A program made the translations under genes and the position numbers. A stretch of DNA of 64,000 nt, taken from assembly GCF_000455825.1 (NCBI RefSeq), contig NZ_ATAO01000168.1, positions 1-64,000 of the forward strand. The letters run 5' to 3'. Under the pieces are notes generated by a model. It saw only the letters and a program-made list of their open reading frames with translations, was not told where the DNA came from and did no database searches. The DNA is from Microbacterium maritypicum MF109. GTDB taxonomy: Bacteria; Actinomycetota; Actinomycetes; Actinomycetales; Microbacteriaceae. Shown in pieces: positions 42,548-50,518 of this stretch (the first letter of the stretch is position 1; each line of letters starts with the position of its first letter).

Positions 42548-42916
42548 ATGACGAAGCCACTCCTGATCCTCATCGCCGGCCCCTATCGCTCCGGGACGAA
42601 CGGCGACCCCGACCTCATCGCCCGGAACCTCGCGCGCCTGGAGGAGGTCTCGGGCCCGATCTTCCGCCTCGGCCACGTGCCGATGATCGGGGAGTGGGTC
42701 GCGCTGCCGATCCTGCGCACGCTCGAGCCGGCCGACTCCGATGCCGATGCCGATGCCGGTGACGTCATGTACGAGACTGCGCACCGCCTGCTGCAGCACT
42801 GCGACGCCGTGCTGCGCCTGCCGGGGGAGTCGTCCGGTGCCGACAAGGACGTCGAGATCGCGCAGCAGCGCGGGCTGCCGGTCTACCGCTCCCTCGAGGA
42901 GATCCCCCGGCGGTGA
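42548..42916 (+). CDS. DUF4406/nucleoside 2-deoxyribosyltransferase-like protein
   Basis: A 122-aa protein with an N-terminal Rossmann-like start (LLILIAGPYRSGT), RNLARLEEVSGPIFRLGHVPMIGEWVALP, a short Asp-Ala repeat, and CDAVLRLPGESSGADKDVEIAQQRGLPVY. This is the layout of DUF4406 proteins, related to nucleoside 2-deoxyribosyltransferases, with GESxGADxDxxxA as the conserved block. The divergent DeoR regulator suits a nucleoside or sugar-phosphate role. Activity is unproven. Confidence 0.65.
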   Translation: MTKPLLILIAGPYRSGTNGDPDLIARNLARLEEVSGPIFRLGHVPMIGEWVALPILRTLEPADSDADADAGDVMYETAHRLLQHCDAVLRLPGESSGADKDVEIAQQRGLPVYRSLEEIPRR

Positions 42917-42921
42917 TTCCG

Positions 42922-42927
42922 TAGGCT
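42922..42927 (+). promoter_or_regulatory. Possible -10 element of the 58-aa membrane protein
   Basis: TAGGCT lies 12 nt upstream of the ATG and partly precedes the GGAGG ribosome site, implying a very short leader. Weak evidence. Confidence 0.25.
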
Positions 42928-42933
42928 GGAGGC

Positions 42934-43110
42934 ATGACCAAGAACCTCTGGACCATCCTCGGCGTCATCCTCGCCGTCGTGATCGCGTGGTGGATCGTGA
43001 GCGCCCTGTTCTCGGTCCTCGCGTTCATCTTCAAGCTCGCGATCGTCGCGGTCGTGGCCGTGGTGGTCTTCCTCGTCCTGCGTGGGATCTTCGCCCGCAG
43101 CGACGACTGA
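42934..43110 (+). CDS. 58-aa small membrane protein
   Basis: A short ORF starting at ATG 42934 behind a good GGAGG site. It encodes KNLWTILGVILAVVIAWWIV, then a second hydrophobic stretch ending VVFLVLRGIFARSDD: two TM helices with a positive/acidic tail. Similar tiny two-helix proteins are common in actinobacteria, with unknown roles. It follows the DUF4406-like gene by 17 nt and ends just before a large hairpin. Confidence 0.65.
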   Translation: MTKNLWTILGVILAVVIAWWIVSALFSVLAFIFKLAIVAVVAVVVFLVLRGIFARSDD

Positions 43111-43120
43111 CCCACGGCCG

Positions 43121-43177
43121 TCGAATCGCGCACCTGGTCGCCGATTCGCCGCGGAAGCGACCACGTGCGCGATTCGA
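43121..43177. terminator. Large inverted repeat between convergent genes
   Basis: 21-nt arms (43121-43141 and 43157-43177) pair with a single mismatch around a 15-nt loop, exactly between the small membrane protein and the convergent monooxygenase gene. Acts plausibly as a bidirectional terminator; the size also suggests a dispersed intergenic repeat. Confidence 0.55.
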
Positions 43178-43183
43178 GAGCGG

Positions 43184-44566
43184 CTACGCCTTGGCGAACG
43201 CGCCGACCCGGTACTTCGCGGCGCGGTGCGTGTCCTGCACGCGGTCGCCACGGCCGTGGAGCTTGTTGCGGAGTGTGCCCGGCGCGTACTCCTCGGGGTA
43301 GGCGCCGCGCTCGCGCAGCACCGGGATCACGTGCTCGATGATGTCCTGCCAGGTGCCGGGGGTGACCGCGTAGGCGAGATTGAAGCCGTCGATGTCGGTC
43401 TCGTCGACCCAGGACTGCAGCTCGTCGGCGATCTCAGTGCCGGATCCGACGATCGTGGGCCCGAGGCCGCCGATCGCGTTGTGGCGTCCGAAGTCGCCGA
43501 CCGTCCACTCGCGGCCGAGGTCGGCCTCCTCCTTCAGATGCTGCAGCACGGACTGGATCGCGTTGGACTCGACGTTGCCGACCGGCTCGTCCTCGGCGTA
43601 CTGCGACAGGTCGACGCCCATCCATCCCGACATGAACGTGAGCGCACCCTCGGGGCTCGCGTAGGAGAGGTACTCGGCGTGCTTCGCCGTCGCCTCCTCG
43701 CTCGTCGCGGCGGTGATCACGGTGAGAAGCGTGTAGATGCGGGCGTCGTACCGGTCGCGGCCCGCCGCTTCGAGGGCATCGCGGATGCGCTTCACGGTGC
43801 CGGCGAGCACCTCCTTCGAGGGCGCGGCGACGAAGATGGCCTCGGCGTTCTCGGCCGCGAACTTCACGCCCCGCGGGCTCGCGCCGGCCTGGTAGATCAC
43901 CGGCGTGCGCTGCGGCGACGGCTCGGAGATGTGGATGCCGGGAACGCTGAAGTGCATGCCCTCATGCCCGATCGGGTGCACCTTGCCCGGGTCGGTGAAG
44001 ATGCCGCGCTCGCGGTCCTCGACCACGGCATCGTCTTCCCACGAGCCCTCCCAGAGCTTATAGAGCACCTCGACGTACTCGTCCGCGTGGTCGTAGCGGT
44101 CGTCGTGGGCGAGCTGGTCTTCCTGACCCATGTTGCGCGCGGCGCTGGGCAGATAGCCGGTCACGACGTTCCAGCCGACGCGGCCCTGCGTGAGGTGGTC
44201 GAGCGTGCTCAGCCGGCGCGCGAACGGATAGGGGTGCTCGAACGCGGTGCCGGCCGTGATGCCGAAGCCCAGGTTCTCGGTGACGGCCGCCATCGCGCTC
44301 ACCAGCAGGATCGGGTCGTTCACCGGCACCTGCGCGCCGTTGCGGATCGCGGCCTCGTTCGTGCCGCCGTACACGTCGTAGGTGCCGAGCACGTCGGCGA
44401 TGAAGATGCCGTCGAAGGTCGCGCTCTCCAGCAGCTTCGCCAGATCGGTCCAGTACGAGATGGTGTTGTACTGCCGCGACCGGTCGTCGGGGTGCCGCCA
44501 CAGGCCGGACGACTGGTGGGCGACGCAGTTCATGTCGAAGGCGTTGAAGCGGATCTGACGGGTCAT
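43184..44566 (-). CDS. NtaA/DmoA family FMN-dependent monooxygenase
   Basis: A 460-aa bacterial-luciferase-like (class C) flavin monooxygenase. Family landmarks are IRFNAFDMNCVAHQSSGLWRHP, IFIADVLGTYDVYGG, the FMN-site region ITAGTAFEHPYPFARRLSTLDHLTQGRVGWNVVTGYLPSAARNMG, DDRYDHADEYVEVLYKLWEGSW, and TPVIYQAGASPRGVKFAAENAEAIFV. ATG 44566 is taken at the conserved block; ATG 44575 is equally possible. Relatives oxidise nitrilotriacetate, dibenzothiophene or dimethylsulfide with FMNH2 from a reductase. No reductase is beside it. It is divergent from the SAH-hydrolase-like operon. Confidence 0.88.
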   Translation of the reverse strand: MTRQIRFNAFDMNCVAHQSSGLWRHPDDRSRQYNTISYWTDLAKLLESATFDGIFIADVLGTYDVYGGTNEAAIRNGAQVPVNDPILLVSAMAAVTENLGFGITAGTAFEHPYPFARRLSTLDHLTQGRVGWNVVTGYLPSAARNMGQEDQLAHDDRYDHADEYVEVLYKLWEGSWEDDAVVEDRERGIFTDPGKVHPIGHEGMHFSVPGIHISEPSPQRTPVIYQAGASPRGVKFAAENAEAIFVAAPSKEVLAGTVKRIRDALEAAGRDRYDARIYTLLTVITAATSEEATAKHAEYLSYASPEGALTFMSGWMGVDLSQYAEDEPVGNVESNAIQSVLQHLKEEADLGREWTVGDFGRHNAIGGLGPTIVGSGTEIADELQSWVDETDIDGFNLAYAVTPGTWQDIIEHVIPVLRERGAYPEEYAPGTLRNKLHGRGDRVQDTHRAAKYRVGAFAKA

Positions 44567-44675
44567 GGGCTCCATGAAAGGCGAAGGGCGCCGGGGAATC
44601 CAGGGTCGCCGACACGCGCCGACACATTCGGGTGCGACAGCCTCCGCTCTGGCAGTCGGCACACCCGGCGGGCTC

Positions 44676-44681
44676 TACCCT
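44676..44681 (+). promoter_or_regulatory. Possible -10 for a leaderless SAHH-like transcript
   Basis: TACCCT ends 6 nt before the GTG start, and no ribosome site is visible, which fits a leaderless mRNA. Speculative. Confidence 0.25.
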
Positions 44682-44687
44682 TGACTG

Positions 44688-46145
44688 GTGACCGACGAGA
44701 CCGCGACAGCCCAGCGTCTGGTGCGGCGCTTCGCCCGCGAGACCAACCTGCTCGTGGCCGGTCGCGACTTCTCCGTCGTGGGAACGGATGCCGTGGCCGA
44801 CGAGCTGCGTCGACTGCTGCCCGCTTTCGGTGCGCATCTCGGAAGCACCGGCACGGTCGGCCACGGAGTCGTCTTCGCACCGGGTGCGACGCCCGAGATC
44901 CTGCTCGACGGCAAGGCTCTCCCGGCGCGTGAGACGGCTCACGACCGTGTCGATGCGGCCGGACGTCACATGCCCGTCGCCACCGATCGCGCGCGACGCC
45001 TGCGCGAGGCCGGCACGGTGAAGGGTGTGCGGATCGGCATCGCGATGGTGCTCGAGCCCAAGACCGCCCAGCTCGCCCTGCTGCTGCGGGATGCCGGTGC
45101 TGCGGTCGCCGTGTACGCCCACCCCGATGAGATCGACGTCGAGGTCGCCCAGGTGCTGCGCTCCCGCGGCATCCCCGTCGACGGTGATCCTTCGCTCTCC
45201 GGTGCTGCGGAGCGCGCTGCCGCGGTGTCGTTCCTGCGCCGCGGCTTCGACCTGCTGCTCGACGACGGCTCGCACCTGATCCGCCTCGCTCATGAAGAGG
45301 GTCTCGCACGGCAGCTGCGGGGTGCGGCGGAGGAGACGACGAGCGGACTCACGCCGCTGCGGCTCATGGAGCGCGAGGGGCTGCTCGAGATCCCCGTGAT
45401 CGCGGTGAACGACGCCCTGACCAAGACCTCCTTCGACAACCGCTACGGCACCGGCCAGTCGTGCGTGTTCGCGATCGCCGATGCGCTGGACGAAGTGGGC
45501 ATCGACCTCCGCGACCAGCCTGCCGTCGTCGTCGGCTACGGCCCGGTGGGTGAGGGTGTCGCCGCGCACCTGCGGGCCCTCGGCGTGCAGGTCGGCGTCG
45601 CTGAGACCGATCCGGTGCGTGCTCTCCGAGCCGCGCACGACGGCTATCGGATCGGACGACTGCACGACCTCGCCCCGGGAGCGCTCGTCGTCTCGGCCAC
45701 CGGGGCGCCGCACACGGTCGACGCCGTGGTGCTGCGAGCGGCGGCGATCGTCGCGGTCGCGGGCGGGGTTCCACACGAGGTCGACCTCGACCCTGCGACG
45801 CTGCGACCGTTCGCGGGTGCGAGCGGCGCAGCCTCTCCGTTCGTGGAGCGCGCCGGCGAAGGTGCACTCGTGATCGCCCGAGGCGGGTGCGTGAACCTGT
45901 CTGCCGGCGAAGGCAACCCGATCGAGATCATGGACCTCTCGTTCTCGGTGCAGCTCTTCGCCGTCGAGCACCTCCTCGCGCACGATCTGCCCGCCGGCGT
46001 GCATGCGCTGCCGCACGAGACCGACACCGTCATCGGGACGGCCGCTCTCGCCCTGCGCGGCGCGCACATCGACCAGCGCAGCCCGGCGCAGGTCGAAGCG
46101 CAGCGCGAATGGCGCTCGCCGCGATTCCGAGGAGAATCCGCATGA
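44688..46145 (+). CDS. S-adenosylhomocysteine hydrolase-like NAD-binding protein (divergent paralogue)
   Basis: A 485-aa protein with the two-domain SAHH plan. The substrate-domain strand is VLEPKTAQLALLLRDAGAAV, followed by LLDDGSHLIRLA and AAEETTSGLTPLRLMEREG; NDALTKTSFDNRYGTGQS matches the SAHH signature with its Lys and Asp kept. The Rossmann segment is VVVGYGPVGEGVAAHLRALG near residue 280. It diverges strongly from housekeeping SAHH, especially in the first about 100 residues and the C-terminus, so a changed substrate is likely. It overlaps the downstream amidohydrolase by 4 nt. Confidence 0.78.
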   Translation: MTDETATAQRLVRRFARETNLLVAGRDFSVVGTDAVADELRRLLPAFGAHLGSTGTVGHGVVFAPGATPEILLDGKALPARETAHDRVDAAGRHMPVATDRARRLREAGTVKGVRIGIAMVLEPKTAQLALLLRDAGAAVAVYAHPDEIDVEVAQVLRSRGIPVDGDPSLSGAAERAAAVSFLRRGFDLLLDDGSHLIRLAHEEGLARQLRGAAEETTSGLTPLRLMEREGLLEIPVIAVNDALTKTSFDNRYGTGQSCVFAIADALDEVGIDLRDQPAVVVGYGPVGEGVAAHLRALGVQVGVAETDPVRALRAAHDGYRIGRLHDLAPGALVVSATGAPHTVDAVVLRAAAIVAVAGGVPHEVDLDPATLRPFAGASGAASPFVERAGEGALVIARGGCVNLSAGEGNPIEIMDLSFSVQLFAVEHLLAHDLPAGVHALPHETDTVIGTAALALRGAHIDQRSPAQVEAQREWRSPRFRGESA

Positions 46146-47437
46146 CTGCCGTGACCGTCTACTCCGCAGGGCTCGTCGTGCCGATCACCGCGCCGCCGAT
46201 CGTCGACGGCGCGGTCGCGGTGCGCGACGGCCGCATCATGCACGTCGGAGAGCGCGAGTGGGTGCTGCGGTCGCTGTCCGAACGGGGCATCGCCGCCGAC
46301 GAGGTGCACTGGCCCGGGGTCCTGACCCCCGGGCTCGTGAACGCGCACACGCACCTGCAGTACACCGGCATGGCCTCGGTCGGGCGCGGGCAGTACGACG
46401 GCTTCGACGACTGGGTGCGCGCTTTCGACCCGGTGTACGAAGGCGGTCGCGACTGGGCGGCGGATGCGGCCGACGGTGCGATGCAGGCGCTGCGTTCCGG
46501 CACGACGGCCGTGGCCGATGTCGTGACCGATCGTGCGGCGGCGACCGCGCTGCACGATGCCCGGCTGCACGGCATCACCTACTGGGAGGTGATGAGCTGG
46601 ACCAACGCCGACTGGGCCCGTACCGGGCGCGCGCAGGTGGAGCAGGCGCTCGACGCCCTGCCGACCCCGCCGGGGACGGGCCTTTCACCCCACGCCCCCT
46701 ACTCGCTCGACATCGAGCCGCTGCTGGAGATCCCCGACATCGTGCGCGAGCGCGGCGGACGCATCCACATCCACCTCGGCGAGGCCGCGTTCGAGAGCGA
46801 GTTCGCTCACGAGCATCCGCAGGCGTGGCACACGGCCGGGCTCGCCAGCTTCCAAGAACTGCGCCAGGCCGGATTCGGCACCAGCGCCACCGAGTTCGTC
46901 GATCAGCTCGGCGTGCTCGGGCCCGACTGCCATATCGCGCACGGCGTCTACATGAGCGCCAGGGACCGCGCCATCCTGCGGGAGCGTCGCACGACGGTGG
47001 CCCTGTGCCCGCGGTCGAACGCCGTCATCGGACTCGAGGAGCCGCCGATCGCCGCGTACCTGCGCGAGGGCAGCCCGATCGCCGTCGGCACCGACTCGCT
47101 GTCGTCGAGCCCGTCGCTCGACGTGCTGGCCGACGTCGCGGAGCTCGCGCGCATCGCCCGCTCGCAGGGGTACACCGACCGCGACCTGCACGCGCGCCTG
47201 CTCGGTGCCGCGACCCTCGGCGGTGCGCACGCCATGGGGATCGACGTGGGCCCGGACCGCACCGGCTACCTCGCCGTGGGGGCCCTCGCCGACCTCACCT
47301 TTTTCGACGTCCCGGCGGGCCCCGATGCGGTGGTCGAACTCGTCGAGCACGGTGCCGGCCGTACAGCTGCCACGATCGTCTCCGGCGAGGTGCGCTACGC
47401 CGTCGACTCCTTCCCCGAAACCGGAGCACCCGCATGA
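46142..47437 (+). CDS. Amidohydrolase, TRZ/ATZ (adenosine/SAH-deaminase-like) family
   Basis: A 431-aa metal-dependent hydrolase. HxH motif in GLVNAHTHLQ near residue 67, SPHAPYSL, the metal His of IHIHLGEA near 208, HGVYMS and the metal Asp in VGTDSLSSSPSLDVL. This is the pattern of MTA/SAH deaminases, atrazine/melamine-type deaminases and guanine deaminase. The coupled SAHH-like gene makes an S-adenosyl nucleoside or other N-heterocycle substrate plausible; this is inference. Confidence 0.82.
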   Translation: MTAVTVYSAGLVVPITAPPIVDGAVAVRDGRIMHVGEREWVLRSLSERGIAADEVHWPGVLTPGLVNAHTHLQYTGMASVGRGQYDGFDDWVRAFDPVYEGGRDWAADAADGAMQALRSGTTAVADVVTDRAAATALHDARLHGITYWEVMSWTNADWARTGRAQVEQALDALPTPPGTGLSPHAPYSLDIEPLLEIPDIVRERGGRIHIHLGEAAFESEFAHEHPQAWHTAGLASFQELRQAGFGTSATEFVDQLGVLGPDCHIAHGVYMSARDRAILRERRTTVALCPRSNAVIGLEEPPIAAYLREGSPIAVGTDSLSSSPSLDVLADVAELARIARSQGYTDRDLHARLLGAATLGGAHAMGIDVGPDRTGYLAVGALADLTFFDVPAGPDAVVELVEHGAGRTAATIVSGEVRYAVDSFPETGAPA

Positions 47438-47862
47438 CGCAGCGCCCCGCGACCGCCGAGCGGCTCGACCTCGCCCCGCATCCGGAAGGCGGCTGGTTCC
47501 GCCGCACCTGGACGAGCCCGCTTCCCGTCGAGACGCCGAACGGTCAGCGGCCGGCGGCCACCTGCATCCACTACCTCCTCCTGCCATCGGAGAAGAGCGA
47601 ATGGCACGTCGTGACCAGCGACGAGCTGTGGCTGTGGCACGGGCCGGGCCGACTCGAACTCCGCCTCGGCGGAGACGGTGCGGAACCGGGCGAGGGGACG
47701 GCGATCGTGCTCGGCCCCGAAGAGGCGGCGCAGGTGCGTGTGCCGGCCGGTGTTTGGCAGGCCGCGAGGCCGCTCGACGCCGACGAGGTGCTGGTGTCGT
47801 GCTTCGTGTCCCCAGGTTTCGACTTCGCCGATTGGCGACTCGCCGCATCGCCTACTCTGTAG
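47434..47862 (+). CDS. Cupin domain protein (DUF985-like)
   Basis: A 142-aa single-domain cupin. It begins LDLAPHPEGGWFRRTW, followed by ATCIHYLLLPSEKSEWHVVTSDELWLWHGPG with metal-type His, VLGPEEAAQVRVPAGVWQAARP and SCFVSPGFDFADW. This matches the DUF985 group. Its ATG overlaps the amidohydrolase stop. Members are of mostly unknown function; a small-molecule binding, isomerase or dioxygenase role in the same pathway is possible. Confidence 0.78.
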   Translation: MTQRPATAERLDLAPHPEGGWFRRTWTSPLPVETPNGQRPAATCIHYLLLPSEKSEWHVVTSDELWLWHGPGRLELRLGGDGAEPGEGTAIVLGPEEAAQVRVPAGVWQAARPLDADEVLVSCFVSPGFDFADWRLAASPTL

Positions 47863-47864
47863 AG

Positions 47865-47889
47865 GCAGACCGTGTCTGCAGAAGCAGAC
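47865..47889. promoter_or_regulatory. Triple GCAGAC half-site region upstream of the ABC importer
   Basis: GCAGAC (47865-47870), GTCTGC (47874-47879) and GCAGAC (47884-47889) give overlapping inverted and direct repeats in the 77-bp gap before the binding-protein gene. Could be an operator or an mRNA hairpin. Confidence 0.4.
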
Positions 47890-47939
47890 CCGTCCTGCCT
47901 CGCCGTCTTCTCCATACCCTTCCTCGCCCTGGAGTCATC

Positions 47940-48791
47940 GTGCCCTTCGCTCCCGCCCTCCGCCGCGCTGCAGCCGTCGCCGCTGCTGCCGCCGCCGTCG
48001 CCCTCATCCTCTCCGCCTGCAGCTCGCCGTCCACGGGCTCCGGCAGCGGAGACGGCTCGGGCCTTCCGACCGTGACCGAGGGCAAGCTCACGATCGCGAC
48101 CGGCGAGCCCAACTACGAGCCGTGGTTCGTCGACGACGACCCCTCCAACGGTGAGGGCTTCGAAGGCGCGGTCGCCAACGCCGTCGCCGAGCAGCTCGGC
48201 TACACGGCCGACGACATCGTCTGGGTGCGCACCACCTTCGACGGCGCCATCGCACCGGGCCCCAAGGACTGGGACATCAACCTGCAGCAGTTCTCCATCA
48301 CGGATGACCGCAAGAAGGCCGTCGACTTCTCGTCGCCGTACTACACGACCACGCAGGCCGTCGTCGCGGTCGGCGGCTCGCCCGCGGCATCGGCGACCAC
48401 GATCGACGAGCTCAAGGCCACCAAGGTCGGCGTGGCCAGCGGGACCACCAGCTACACGGTCGCCAAGGCCCAGCTCGGCGAAGCGAACCTCAACGTCTTC
48501 AACTCGGTCGACGACGTGGTGCTCGCGCTCAAGGGCGGGCAGATCGACGCCATGATCACCGACCTCCCCGGCGCCTTCTACGTCGTCGGTGCCCAGCTCG
48601 ACGACGGCGTGGTGACCGGTCAGTTCGCCGACGCGAACGGCGGCGACGACTTCGGCATCGTCCTTCCCAAGGGCTCCGCGCTCACGGCCGACGTCACCAA
48701 GGCCGTCGACGCCCTGCGCGACGATGGCACGCTCGACGAGCTGCAGCAGAAGTGGCTCAGCGACGCGGTCGACGTCCCCGTCCTGAAATGA
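47940..48791 (+). CDS. Polar-amino-acid-type ABC transporter substrate-binding lipoprotein
   Basis: A 283-aa family-3 solute-binding protein. Lipobox LSAC, then TEGKLTIATGEPNYEPW, FEGAVANAVAEQLGY, DWDINLQQFSITDDRKKAVDFSSPYYTTTQ and DVVLALKGGQIDAMITDLPGAFYV. The GTG at 47940 follows GGAG and starts the signal peptide. With the next two genes it forms a His/Glu-type importer. Operon context suggests import of the compound handled by the SAHH-like and amidohydrolase enzymes rather than a bulk amino acid. Confidence 0.88.
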   Translation: MPFAPALRRAAAVAAAAAAVALILSACSSPSTGSGSGDGSGLPTVTEGKLTIATGEPNYEPWFVDDDPSNGEGFEGAVANAVAEQLGYTADDIVWVRTTFDGAIAPGPKDWDINLQQFSITDDRKKAVDFSSPYYTTTQAVVAVGGSPAASATTIDELKATKVGVASGTTSYTVAKAQLGEANLNVFNSVDDVVLALKGGQIDAMITDLPGAFYVVGAQLDDGVVTGQFADANGGDDFGIVLPKGSALTADVTKAVDALRDDGTLDELQQKWLSDAVDVPVLK

Positions 48792-49654
48792 CCTCGACCT
48801 CCGTCGACGCGGAGTGGCAGCCGAGCGAACTCGAGCTGTCACGCCGCGCTCTGCGGCGTCGGGCGACCACCCGATCCATCCTGATCGCGTTCGGCAGCAG
48901 CATCACCCTGTTGGCGGTGCTCGTCGTCGTCGTCGTCAACACCCCCGGCTGGGCGATCGTCAGCCAGACGTTCTTCGATCCGCAGGTCGCGCTGGAGAGC
49001 ATCGGTCCGATCTTCCAGGGACTGCTCGTCAACCTCCTGGTGCTCGTCATCGCCGTGGTGTGCGTCGCGATCCTCGGCACGCTCCTGGCCACCATGCGCT
49101 CGCTGCGCGGCCCGGTGTTCTTCCCTCTGCGCGCGATCGCCGCGGCCTACACCGACTTCTTCCGTGGCATCCCGCTGCTGATCGTGCTGTACCTCGTGGG
49201 GTTCGGCATCCCCGCGCTGATGATCTTCCCGCGCATGCCCCCGATGTTCTGGGGCACGATCGCGCTGGTCCTCACCTACTCCGCCTATGTCGCCGAGGTG
49301 CTCCGTGCAGGCATGGAGGCCGTGCATCCCTCGCAGCGCATCGCCGCGCGGTCGCTCGGGCTGACCCACGGGCAGACGCTCCGGATCGTCGTGATCCCGC
49401 AGGGCGTGCGCAAGGTCGTCCCCGCCCTCATGAACGACTTCGTCTCGATGCAGAAGGACGTGGGGCTGATCTCGGTGCTCGGCGCCGTCGATGCGGTCCG
49501 TGCGGCACAGCTGATGGTCGCCGAGACCTACAACTTCACACCGTACGTCGTCGCCGGCCTCATGTTCATCGTGCTCAGCTGGCCGATGATCCGCCTGACC
49601 GATGTCGTCACCGCGCGTCTGAACAAGCGCGAGCAAGCCGGAGGAGTCGTATGA
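48788..49654 (+). CDS. Amino-acid-type ABC transporter permease
   Basis: A 288-aa HisM/GlnP-like permease with an N-terminal extra helix and a core of about five. The EAA-like loop is GMEAVHPSQRIAARSLGLTHGQTLRIVVIPQG; TDFFRGIPLLIVLYL is family-typical. It overlaps both neighbours by 4 nt. A single permease gene implies a homodimer. Confidence 0.9.
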   Translation: MTSTSVDAEWQPSELELSRRALRRRATTRSILIAFGSSITLLAVLVVVVVNTPGWAIVSQTFFDPQVALESIGPIFQGLLVNLLVLVIAVVCVAILGTLLATMRSLRGPVFFPLRAIAAAYTDFFRGIPLLIVLYLVGFGIPALMIFPRMPPMFWGTIALVLTYSAYVAEVLRAGMEAVHPSQRIAARSLGLTHGQTLRIVVIPQGVRKVVPALMNDFVSMQKDVGLISVLGAVDAVRAAQLMVAETYNFTPYVVAGLMFIVLSWPMIRLTDVVTARLNKREQAGGVV

Positions 49655-50388
49655 GCGTGCCCGTGATCGAGGCCAGGGGTGTGCGCAAGCGCTTCGGCGA
49701 TCATGACGTGCTGCGCGGCATCGACCTCGCGGTCGGCACGCACGAGGTGGTCGTGCTGATCGGCGCGTCCGGCTCGGGCAAGTCGACCCTCCTCAAGACC
49801 ATGAACCTCATCGAGGGCATCGACGACGGGCAGATCTTCCTCTCCGGCGAGGACATCACCGACCCGCGGGTGGACGCCGACGCGGTGCGGGCCCGGATCG
49901 GGGTCGTGTTCCAGCACTTCAACCTGTTCCCGCACCTGACCGTGCTCGACAACGTCACGCTCGCCGCCGTGCGCGTGCACGGCATGCGCAAGACGGAGGC
50001 GCGCGCCCAGGCACGCGCGTTGCTCGACACGCTCGGCCTCGGCGCCAAGGCCGACGAGTACCCCGACCGGCTCTCCGGCGGACAGCAGCAGCGCGTGGCG
50101 ATCGTGCGCGCGGTGCTCACGCAGCCCGAGGTGCTGCTGCTCGACGAGATCACCAGCGCCCTCGACCCGCAACTGGTGGGCGAGGTGCTCGATCTGGTGC
50201 GACAGCTGAAGCAGCAGGGCGCCACGATCGTGATGGCGACCCACGAGATGTCGTTCGCGCGTGAGGTCGCCGACCGCATCGTGTTCCTCGAGCACGGTGT
50301 CGTCGTCGAGCAGGGACCGCCCTCCCAGGTGTTCGATGCCCCGCAGCAGGCGGCCACCGCGGAGTTCCTGGCGCGCGTGCAGCACTGA
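49651..50388 (+). CDS. Amino-acid-type ABC transporter ATP-binding protein
   Basis: A 245-aa ATPase of the GlnQ/HisP type: Walker [10 protein letters not shown] near residue 39, [17 protein letters not shown], signature [14 protein letters not shown], Walker [14 protein letters not shown], and [14 protein letters not shown]. Last gene of the SAHH-like/amidohydrolase/cupin/importer operon. Confidence 0.93.
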   Translation: MSVPVIEARGVRKRFGDHDVLRGIDLAVGTHEVVVLIGASGSGKSTLLKTMNLIEGIDDGQIFLSGEDITDPRVDADAVRARIGVVFQHFNLFPHLTVLDNVTLAAVRVHGMRKTEARAQARALLDTLGLGAKADEYPDRLSGGQQQRVAIVRAVLTQPEVLLLDEITSALDPQLVGEVLDLVRQLKQQGATIVMATHEMSFAREVADRIVFLEHGVVVEQGPPSQVFDAPQQAATAEFLARVQH

Positions 50389-50518
50389 CGCCCGGCGGGA
50401 AGCGCGCGGCGTCGACGCTCATCCGCTCGACGGATCGAAGCGGTACTGAGGGTGGATGCGCGCCCTCGGAGGCGCGTGCTGAGCTTGAGGTCTCCGCCGA
50501 TTCCTCGAGAGGTCCCAC

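Noticed and set aside
44567..44687. SAM or SAH riboswitch upstream of the SAHH-like gene
   Set aside because: I looked for conserved SAH/SAM riboswitch cores and saw none; the coding start sits too close to a possible -10 for a long leader.
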